NCBI GenBank assembly: GCA_019242435.1
Contig: JAFAVN010000111.1
Coordinates: 1 to 11,837 of the forward strand
Direction: 5' to 3'
Origin: Verrucomicrobiota bacterium
GTDB taxonomy: Bacteria; Verrucomicrobiota; Verrucomicrobiia; Chthoniobacterales; JAFAMB01
DNA: 11,837 nucleotides
Part shown: positions 7,191-11,837 of the stretch, one piece after another
Numbering within the stretch: position 1 is the first letter of the stretch
How the letters are laid out: every line of letters starts with the position of its first letter
Position numbers and translations under genes: made by a program
The notes under the pieces: model-generated
What the model was told of the DNA's origin: nothing
The model's database searches: none
Seen by the model: the letters and a program-made list of their open reading frames with translations, nothing else

Positions 7191-8207
7191 TCACTGGTCA
7201 CAGCCCGGCTCTTCCCATTTGCCGGATTTCCCCGAGCGAAACACGGCTTCAATCACGGCCATGTTTTTGATCGAATCTTCCAGAGGTACGGCTAAGTCGG
7301 TACCCTCGCGAATGCTCTGCGAAAACAAATCGCCTTGCACCGTGTATTGATCGGTCGTGGGAAATTCGATCAACTCAGCGCTACGCCCGGACGGGTCGGC
7401 GCCGTTGTCCAGATAGATCCGACAAGGCTTGTCAGGAGGCGCGTTGAACGGGATTTCAATCTCAACGCGTCCTTCCGTGCCGAAGATCTGTACTTTCTGA
7501 TAAGGAACCAGTTGCGTGCTGCAGGTAAAGACAGAATGGCCGGAAGGGAACTGCATGACGCCGGAAGAAAGCACATCAGTCCGAAATTCCGGATCCTCCT
7601 CGATAACGCCGAACACCCTGGTCGGTTCTTCACCGAAAATGAATCGAGAGGTGAACACCAGGTAACAACCGATGTCCATCATCCCACCGCCCCCGTATTC
7701 CAGGATGTTACGAACGTTTTTAGGATCACGGTTATGGTAGCTGAAACAGCCGGAAATAGCGCGGACCTTCCCGATTTTTCCGGATTGGACCAGATCGACC
7801 GCGGCGCGCCATTGGGGATGCGTCCGCACCATGAAGGCTTCTTCAATCTTGACTCCGGTGCGATTTCGCACCTCGAGCAGCAAGTTCGCTTCTTTTACAT
7901 TAAGGCTAATCGGTTTTTCGCAGAGCACATGTTTTCCCGCTTCCGCCGATTTGATTGACCACGGAACGTGTAAGTGATTGGGCAGAGGATTGTAGACAGC
8001 TTCAATTTCCGAATCTCCCAAAAGCTCTTCATATGAACCGTAAGCTTTCCGAATCCCGAGTTCTCGCGCCGCTTGTTGAGCTTTAGCAAGATCTCTCGAC
8101 GCGATTGCCGCGATATCACACCATTCACCTTTCTGCATCGCGGGCAGCACCTTTTTAACGGCTATATTAGCAACTCCGAGTACCCCCCAGGCTACTTTTG
8201 TTTTCAT
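7191..8207 (-). CDS. Gfo/Idh/MocA-family NAD(P)-dependent oxidoreductase
   Basis: A 338-residue dehydrogenase with the standard two-domain architecture of the glucose-fructose oxidoreductase/inositol dehydrogenase family. The N-terminal Rossmann fold starts with WGVLGVANIA (7-16), and the AxxxGKHVLCEKP block contains the conserved E97-K98-P99. The C-terminal domain contains GGGGMMDIGCY (172-182). K98 with Y182 resembles the catalytic pair of glucose-fructose oxidoreductase, NADP xylose dehydrogenase and dihydrodiol dehydrogenase, whose members often have Tyr where inositol dehydrogenases use His. No signal peptide is visible, so it is cytosolic. It lies 75 bp downstream of the GntR-type regulator on the same strand, with no obvious terminator between, so it is probably co-transcribed with and controlled by that regulator. 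The likely role is oxidation of a sugar, polyol or sugar acid; the substrate cannot be read from sequence. Confidence 0.9.
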   Translation of the reverse strand: MKTKVAWGVLGVANIAVKKVLPAMQKGEWCDIAAIASRDLAKAQQAARELGIRKAYGSYEELLGDSEIEAVYNPLPNHLHVPWSIKSAEAGKHVLCEKPISLNVKEANLLLEVRNRTGVKIEEAFMVRTHPQWRAAVDLVQSGKIGKVRAISGCFSYHNRDPKNVRNILEYGGGGMMDIGCYLVFTSRFIFGEEPTRVFGVIEEDPEFRTDVLSSGVMQFPSGHSVFTCSTQLVPYQKVQIFGTEGRVEIEIPFNAPPDKPCRIYLDNGADPSGRSAELIEFPTTDQYTVQGDLFSQSIREGTDLAVPLEDSIKNMAVIEAVFRSGKSGKWEEPGCDQ

Positions 8208-8282
8208 TTCGATAGCTCGAATTTCTCACAGATATTCAGCGGTCGACAGCCCTCAATCCTTTCCATCCTGGAAAAAGCGGGG

Positions 8283-9017
8283 CTAGCCTATCTCCGGCAT
8301 GACATGAGAGGCGATGGCGCTTCGCATCCGAGATCGAGCGTTTAGCACATGTTGCTCGGCCAGTCGAGCCGCCACCTCGGGTTTCCGGTTCTCAATCGCT
8401 CGCAAAATTTCGCTGTGTTCACGTCGGACTTCTTCCGTCATCTCTTTAGAGTACGATTCGAGGGTCCGAGTTAAATGAATTCCGGTTCGGATATGATCGA
8501 GAAGAAATGTCTGGATAGAGACGAAATAGTCATTCTGCGTGGCTCGGACAATAGCCAGATGAAACGCCAAGTCGGCTTCAACTGCCTCCGCCAGTGTCAG
8601 GTCAGGTCGAGACGCGGCGGCGTTCATTTCCTGAAGAAACTTAAGTTCCTCTTCGGTGCGGCGAATCGCGGCAATGCGGGCAGCGGCGGCGTCCAGTCCG
8701 GTCCGGATTTCTAATAATTTGGCGGTGTTTGCCAAGTTGCCGTAGTCAAATCCCGGCAGCCGAAGATTAGCAATAACCGGAGCTCGCACGAACATACCCG
8801 CTCCCTTACGAATTTCTAGGAGACCGAGCGAAGCCACTCCGGAAATTGCCTCACGCACGGCAGATCGACTAACCCCGAACTGTTTAGCAAGTTGATTTTC
8901 GGAGGGGAGCTTCGAGCCCGGGGCGAGTTCGCGGACCGCTGTGGTCAGATAGTCGGCGATCGTATCCGTCAGCCGTCGGGATCGTGATTTCCTGGCTGAT
9001 GGCCTCTTGTCTGACAT
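8283..9017 (-). CDS. FadR-type GntR family transcriptional regulator (FCD domain)
   Basis: A 244-residue one-component regulator. The N-terminal winged helix-turn-helix (about 15-78) has the GntR signature LPSENQLAKQFGVSRSAVRE followed by LGLLEIRKGAGMFV. The C-terminal all-helical FCD domain (about 98-235) shows the metal/ligand residues D149 and H153 (ADLAFH), H201 (REHSEI) and H223 (EQHV). FCD regulators usually bind small carboxylates such as sugar acids, lactate or acyl groups. The frame is open a further 127 codons upstream, but that part translates intergenic repeat sequence, so I start at MSDKRP. The start codon lies inside a copy of the palindrome found before denD and the sugar-binding protein gene, which strongly suggests autoregulation. 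The protein probably represses the divergent catabolic genes and is relieved by a pathway carboxylate. No clear Shine-Dalgarno sequence precedes the ATG. Confidence 0.92.
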   Translation of the reverse strand: MSDKRPSARKSRSRRLTDTIADYLTTAVRELAPGSKLPSENQLAKQFGVSRSAVREAISGVASLGLLEIRKGAGMFVRAPVIANLRLPGFDYGNLANTAKLLEIRTGLDAAAARIAAIRRTEEELKFLQEMNAAASRPDLTLAEAVEADLAFHLAIVRATQNDYFVSIQTFLLDHIRTGIHLTRTLESYSKEMTEEVRREHSEILRAIENRKPEVAARLAEQHVLNARSRMRSAIASHVMPEIG

Positions 9018-9020
9018 GTT
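9004..9020. promoter_or_regulatory. putative GntR/FCD operator over the regulator start codon
   Basis: The top strand reads CTCTTGTCTGACATGTT. It shares the 9-bp core TGTCTGACA (9008-9016) and the right flank GTT with the two sites before denD and the binding-protein gene, but has CTC in place of AAC on the left. It covers the ATG of the regulator (9015-9017 on the minus strand), a position suited to autorepression. Because it also encodes Met-Ser-Asp-Lys, chance cannot be excluded for this copy alone. Confidence 0.5.
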
Positions 9021-9082
9021 GGGAAGAATACACGATCGGTAAATGTGTTCAATTCGACGGTTAGATAAATTGATAGACACGG

Positions 9083-9102
9083 TATAACGTGTCTGACAAG
9101 TT
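9083..9102 (+). promoter_or_regulatory. putative denD promoter and GntR/FCD operator
   Basis: AACGTGTCTGACAAGTT (9086-9102) is a 17-bp near-perfect palindrome centred on T9094, with one mismatched pair. TATAAC at 9083-9088 resembles a -10 box; if used, transcription would start near the operator centre and repressor binding would block initiation. TAGACA at 9074-9079 is shared with the downstream site at the same distance, and AGACAC/GTGTCT around the TATAAC forms a second dyad. A weak TTAGAT (9061-9066) could be the -35. The start codon of denD follows about 150 bp later. Confidence 0.6.
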
Positions 9103-9109
9103 GAGAGAA

Positions 9110-9237
9110 TTCCGAGTTCAAACGTTTCAGGTTCCCGGTCGGTTGCGCTTCGCTGCTGACCGGCTTTGAGGCCGGTTGCGAACTCTAGACCACTGCCGCG
9201 GAACTTTGAACGTTGGACCCGGAACTCCCCCTTCTGA
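9110..9237. repeat. degenerate GAGTTC-type intergenic repeat
   Basis: The minus strand of the denD leader contains imperfect repeated units: GAGTTCCGGG, AAAGTTCCGCG, AGAGTTCGC, and, further left, more remote copies. Its translation contains a GEFRVQ/RSKFRG/GLEF-type pattern. I recall such patterns from spurious frames across short intergenic repeats in several environmental phyla. It also inflates the apparent upstream extension of the regulator frame. Confidence 0.35.
9135..9176 (+). repeat. alternative hairpins in the denD leader
   Basis: CCGGTC (9135-9140) can pair with GACCGG (9158-9163). Alternatively ACCGGC (9159-9164) can pair with GCCGGT (9171-9176). The two stems share 9159-9163 and so exclude each other. 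CGGTTGCG is repeated at 9140-9147 and 9173-9180. No T-run follows, so this is not an obvious attenuator. Confidence 0.25.
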
Positions 9238-9253
9238 ACCGAAATAAAGAACG

Positions 9254-10222
9254 ATGAAAGTATTAGTAACCGGCGCCGCCGGCATGTTAGGACGCAAGTT
9301 TTGTAATCAACTCGCCACCGCCGGCTCCATTGCGGGGCAAAAGGTGCGGAGCCTGACAATGGTAGACATCGTCGAATCACCCAAGATAGAAGCTCCATTC
9401 GATGTTCTATCGCTCGCCGGTGATCTGACCGAACGCGGAATCGCGGAACAGTTGATCGCCGATCATCCGGATATCATCCTGCATTCAGCCGCTGTCGTGT
9501 CCGGAGAAGCCGAAGTTGATTTCGACAAGGGTTATCGGATCAATGTTGACGCCACTCGAGAACTGTTCGAAGCCATCCGGCGAGCCTCCTACCATCCGCG
9601 AGTGGTTTTTACTAGCTCGATTGCGGTTTTTGGAGCGCCGTTTCCGGAAGTCATCGGTGAGGAGTTTTTTTCCACGCCGCTCACCTCCTATGGCGCCCAG
9701 AAAGCCATTGGCGAGTTGTTATTAGCTGATTACACGAGAAAAGGCTTTTTTGACGGAGTCGGCATCCGCCTGCCGACCATCTGTGTTCGGCCTGGTAAAC
9801 CGAACCGGGCGGCTTCCGGTTTTTTTTCCAGCATTATTCGAGAGCCGTTAAATGGCCAGGAGGCTATCTTGCCGGTACCCGATACTGTACGCCACTGGTT
9901 TGCGTCGCCGCGTTCGGCGATCGGGTTTTTCTTTCGCGCGGCTGAAATTGGCGATGCCGGCCTTGGGACGCGCCGGGTTCTGGCCATGCCCGGCCTCTCG
10001 GCCACGGTAGGGGAAATGATCGAAAGTTTAGGACGTTGTGCCGGCTCGGATCGGAGAAAACTGATTCGCCGCGTCCCGGATCCTGCCATCATCAAAATCG
10101 TTGAGGGTTGGCCCATGGCCCTGGATGCGTCTCGCGCGGAAAACCTGGGATTCAAAGCGGAAGCGAATTTCGACGAAATCGTCCGTGCGCACATCGAAGA
10201 CGAAGGGATTGTGGTCAGGTAG
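9254..10222 (+). CDS. denD: D-erythronate dehydrogenase-like SDR (DenD family)
   Basis: A 322-residue extended short-chain dehydrogenase. The cofactor loop is TGAAGMLG (6-13, GxxGxxG), and D38 at the end of the second strand favours NAD. The catalytic residues are Y146 and K150 in SYGAQKAIGE, with S121/S122 in FTSSIAVFG. Blocks characteristic of the DenD group run the length of the protein: SAAVVSGEAEVDFDKGYRIN, the DYTRKGFFDG stretch, LPTICVRPGKPN, SSIIREPLNGQE, MPGLSATVGEM, and FDEIVRAHIEDE. DenD oxidises D-erythronate to 2-dehydro-D-erythronate, the first step of a route through isomerase, kinase and decarboxylase to dihydroxyacetone phosphate. Those partners are not in this window. The family name comes from remembered similarity, so another aldonate or polyol substrate remains possible. 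The gene is divergent from the regulator, with a predicted operator about 150 bp upstream. Confidence 0.78.
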   Translation: MKVLVTGAAGMLGRKFCNQLATAGSIAGQKVRSLTMVDIVESPKIEAPFDVLSLAGDLTERGIAEQLIADHPDIILHSAAVVSGEAEVDFDKGYRINVDATRELFEAIRRASYHPRVVFTSSIAVFGAPFPEVIGEEFFSTPLTSYGAQKAIGELLLADYTRKGFFDGVGIRLPTICVRPGKPNRAASGFFSSIIREPLNGQEAILPVPDTVRHWFASPRSAIGFFFRAAEIGDAGLGTRRVLAMPGLSATVGEMIESLGRCAGSDRRKLIRRVPDPAIIKIVEGWPMALDASRAENLGFKAEANFDEIVRAHIEDEGIVVR

Positions 10223-10535
10223 CGGCGACTGTCCCAGTACTCCCCGAGAAGCAAAGCTCAGGGCGACCGATGATCTCTGACCAAAGAGCGCAGTCGCCAT
10301 CCGCCACCACGCCGGCCACGGGCAAGCAACGTCGGTCCCGGCGAAGAGTCGAGGTGTGATGCCGGTTATAGACTGTTAGCAACCCAAATGGCGACTGCGT
10401 TTTGTGATCAGGCATTTAGCGATCGCCCCGGCAGTGGCTTTCGGCATTCTGAGCACATTGGACGGTCGCTGCCACCTTTTGCTGCTAATGAAAATATCCT
10501 TAGACAGCTGATAACTTGTCTGACAGGTTGCGCCC
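10223..10535 (+). other. 313-bp intergenic region between denD and the binding-protein gene
   Basis: I see no gene here. The 8-mer GGCGACTG appears at 10224-10231 (right after the denD stop) and 10390-10397, and its exact complement CAGTCGCC at 10291-10298, so the first and last copies compete for the same partner. A terminator for denD is not clear because no T-run follows. The final 35 bp hold the predicted promoter/operator of the binding-protein gene. Confidence 0.4.
10510..10529 (+). promoter_or_regulatory. putative promoter and GntR/FCD operator of the binding-protein gene
   Basis: AACTTGTCTGACAGGTT (10513-10529) matches the denD-leader site as AACnTGTCTGACAnGTT. GATAAC at 10510-10515 sits where TATAAC sits in the other copy, and TAGACA (10501-10506) lies at the same spacing. 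The operator ends 6 bp before the ATG at 10536, so repressor binding would block initiation of this gene directly and the 5' leader would be very short, with little room for a Shine-Dalgarno sequence. Confidence 0.62.
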
Positions 10536-11510
10536 ATGCGTTCCCCCGTCAAAAATACCCTTAAACTGCTCTTCTCTGCCGCGGTGGCACTGGGGCTTTG
10601 CGCTCAGATGGCCGCTTCCGCCAAAGACATCGTTTATCTAACTCCCGGTTTGGATCTGCCGTTCTGGCGTTACCTCTCAAAGGGAATTGAGAGCGTCGCC
10701 ACAAAAGAAGGCTACGGCTTTCAAGCATTCGACAGCCATAACGATGCTCAAACCCAGCTAAAAAATGCCCAGGACGCCATCGCTCGAGGGGTTGCCGGTA
10801 TCGCCATTTCACCGACAGATAGTTCTACCTGTCCCAGTGTATTGGCCCTTGCACAGAAGGCGAATATCCCCGTGGTGATCGCTGATATTGGAACTAACGA
10901 AGGCGAATATGTCTCTTTCATCATCTCTGACAATCGTGAGGGCGCCTACGGCACCGGCAAAGCACTGGTCGAGGCTATGAAAGAGAAAGGCATGACGGAC
11001 GGTACTGTTGGTCTGGTGACGATTTCGCTGACCAGAAACAATGGTAAACTGAGAACCGCGGGCTTTCGCCAGGCCCTGCAGGAAGGCGGGCTAAAGGAGT
11101 GCGCCCTCGAGCAGATGCAGAACTATTCCGCAACTGAAACCTTCAAATATGTGCAGGACATGTTGACGGCCAACCCAAACATGAAAGGACTCTTTATCGA
11201 GACCGATCAGCCAACCATGGGTGCCTTGCGGGCGATTAAAGCCGCGCGCCGTGACGGATCGATATTGGTGGCCGGTTTTGACGGGATCCCTGAGTTTGTC
11301 GACCTCCTGAAGCAAGGCCAGATTGTCGCTTCCGGTATGCAACAGCCGTATCTGATGGGGGTGCGCTCAGGTGAAGCGCTCGTGAAGCATCTCAAGGGCG
11401 AGTCGGTAGAAAAACAGATACTCGTCCCGATCATGGTAGTAACCAGCAAGAATATAGATCAAGTACTACCTACGATTAAGGAAACCGTTTTTGCTAACGA
11501 AATGAAGTAG
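10536..11510 (+). CDS. RbsB-like periplasmic sugar-binding protein of an ABC importer
   Basis: A 324-residue solute-binding protein of the ribose/galactose type (Peripla_BP_4). It begins with a Sec signal peptide: basic MRSPVKNTLK, a hydrophobic core LLFSAAVALGL, and a likely cleavage after A29 (ASA/KD). C22 lacks a lipobox, so it is probably soluble in the periplasm. The mature part has the two-lobe pattern: the first strand IVYLTPGLDLPFWRYLSKGIE, the block ARGVAGIAISPTDSS, the strand IPVVIADI, the ligand-lobe motif ISDNREGAYGTG, then KLRTAGFRQAL, the GLFIETDQPTMGALRAIKA helix region, and VAGFDGIPE. Family members bind pyranoses, furanoses or polyols; some bind sugar acids. A predicted operator sits directly before the start, and a terminator hairpin lies between it and the ATPase gene, the usual way to express the binding protein above the membrane components. 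The ribosome binding site is poor. Confidence 0.92.
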   Translation: MRSPVKNTLKLLFSAAVALGLCAQMAASAKDIVYLTPGLDLPFWRYLSKGIESVATKEGYGFQAFDSHNDAQTQLKNAQDAIARGVAGIAISPTDSSTCPSVLALAQKANIPVVIADIGTNEGEYVSFIISDNREGAYGTGKALVEAMKEKGMTDGTVGLVTISLTRNNGKLRTAGFRQALQEGGLKECALEQMQNYSATETFKYVQDMLTANPNMKGLFIETDQPTMGALRAIKAARRDGSILVAGFDGIPEFVDLLKQGQIVASGMQQPYLMGVRSGEALVKHLKGESVEKQILVPIMVVTSKNIDQVLPTIKETVFANEMK

Positions 11511-11536
11511 CCTGCATCGCCTCCGAACACTCGTCC

Positions 11537-11574
11537 GTCACAGTGTACTGCCACCCAGGCCGGCTGTGACACTG
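11537..11574 (+). repeat. overlapping inverted repeats after the binding-protein gene
   Basis: GTCACAG (11537-11543) complements CTGTGAC (11564-11570). CAGTGT (11541-11546) complements ACACTG (11569-11574). The arms overlap, so only one stem can form fully. No T-run follows. It may stabilise the 3' end of the binding-protein mRNA. Confidence 0.3.
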
Positions 11575-11608
11575 CTCGCGCAGGCTGCTGAAATGATGTT
11601 GGTTATGA

Positions 11609-11650
11609 CAGCAAAGTATTCAGCTACGCCGAATACTTTGCTGTTTTATT
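11609..11650 (+). terminator. Rho-independent terminator/attenuator between binding-protein and ATPase genes
   Basis: CAGCAAAGTATTC (11609-11621) and GAATACTTTGCTG (11631-11643) form a perfect 13-bp stem with a 9-nt loop, followed by TTTTATT. This is a clear intrinsic terminator for the + strand. It lies 98 bp past the binding-protein stop and about 50 bp before the ABC ATPase start, so some transcripts probably read through to feed the downstream transporter genes at a lower level. Confidence 0.85.
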
Positions 11651-11667
11651 AAAGGAGAAATCGTCAG

Positions 11668-11691
11668 ATGTTTGCCGCGAACTCCGAATGA
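11668..11691 (+). CDS. possible 7-codon leader peptide
   Basis: ATG at 11668 opens a 7-codon frame (MFAANSE) ending in TGA at 11689-11691. It is preceded by AAAGGAGAAA (11651-11660), the strongest Shine-Dalgarno sequence in the window, at normal spacing. The ATPase frame starts 10 bp after the stop, in another frame, and has no good ribosome binding site of its own. The arrangement fits translational coupling from a tiny leader. It could instead reflect a sequence error hiding the true ATPase start. There is no conservation evidence. Confidence 0.35.
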   Translation: MFAANSE

Positions 11692-11701
11692 TCAGTGAGC
11701 C

Positions 11702-11837
11702 ATGGAGGTCCCAACTTCCGAAGCACTAGCGCCGTCTCAGATCCCGTCGATCCCTTTGTTGATAGCAGTCGGGGTCGAGAAGACTTTCGAACGCACGCGG
11801 GCGTTAGCGGGTGCCGAGCTAGAAGTCTATCCGGGTG
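11702..11837 (+). CDS. sugar ABC transporter ATP-binding protein, N-terminal part (cut by window end)
   Basis: Only 45 codons are visible. After a variable start of about 22 residues the protein reads VGVEKTFERTRALAGAELEVYPG, which matches the opening of RbsA/MglA-type ATPases (pattern KSFxGVxALxxVxLxxxPGE). It includes the A-loop aromatic (F) and the strand before Walker A; Walker A itself lies beyond the window. RbsA-type proteins are tandem ATPases energising ribose-type importers, so this is the expected partner of the binding protein upstream, with permease genes likely to follow. An in-frame TGA at 11696-11698 fixes the start at 11702 or later. Terminator and leader peptide upstream suggest reduced, coupled expression. 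Confidence 0.8.
   Translation, partial: MEVPTSEALAPSQIPSIPLLIAVGVEKTFERTRALAGAELEVYPG

Noticed and set aside
7335..7958. Plus-strand open frame of 207 codons
   Set aside because: It lies opposite the Gfo/Idh oxidoreductase and shows no domain of its own.
9018..9398. N-terminal extension of the GntR regulator frame
   Set aside because: The extra codons translate intergenic repeat and the complementary strand of denD; the winged helix-turn-helix begins normally after the Met at 9017.
1..11837. CRISPR arrays, tRNA or rRNA genes, insertion sequences or phage genes
   Set aside because: I looked for regularly spaced repeats, cloverleaf-like segments, transposase motifs and terminal repeats and found none.

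Overview
The window (11.8 kb, moderately high GC, roughly mid-50s % by eye) looks like a piece of a free-living heterotrophic, probably soil-dwelling bacterium. It carries sugar and sugar-acid metabolism genes, a ribose-type ABC importer, a Dps mini-ferritin and a long RecQ helicase. Shine-Dalgarno sequences are mostly weak. A degenerate GAGTTC-type intergenic repeat and the gene mixture remind me of Verrucomicrobiota or Acidobacteriota, but that taxonomic guess is low confidence.

Left part (278-3659, + strand): four co-oriented genes, probably one transcription unit. They encode an isochorismatase-family cysteine hydrolase, ribulose-phosphate 3-epimerase (rpe), a class I fructose-bisphosphate aldolase of the Staphylococcus Fda type, and an aldo/keto reductase. 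Spacings are 44, about 70 and 19 bp. The epimerase and aldolase tie the unit to pentose-phosphate and triose/hexose-phosphate flux; the roles of the hydrolase and reductase are not defined by sequence.

Middle part (3844-7043): a Dps-family ferritin (+), a convergent 710-residue RecQ helicase (-), and, divergent from recQ, a 100-residue zinc-ribbon/single-membrane-segment protein of unknown role (+).

Right part (7191-11837): a divergent catabolic locus. On the minus strand a FadR-type GntR/FCD regulator is followed by a Gfo/Idh/MocA oxidoreductase. On the plus strand are a D-erythronate-dehydrogenase-like (DenD) SDR, a secreted RbsB-like sugar-binding protein, a Rho-independent terminator/attenuator, and the start of an RbsA-like ABC ATPase cut by the window edge.

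The most interesting signal is a shared 17-bp near-palindrome, AACnTGTCTGACAnGTT. It occurs upstream of denD and immediately before the binding-protein gene, and a variant sits on the regulator's own start codon. The first two copies also share an upstream TAGACA and an ATAAC at identical spacing. This predicts a small autoregulated regulon linking the regulator, Gfo/Idh oxidoreductase, DenD and ABC importer. That would be a candidate tetronate/sugar-acid uptake and oxidation system using an RbsABC-type importer, not a characterised one.
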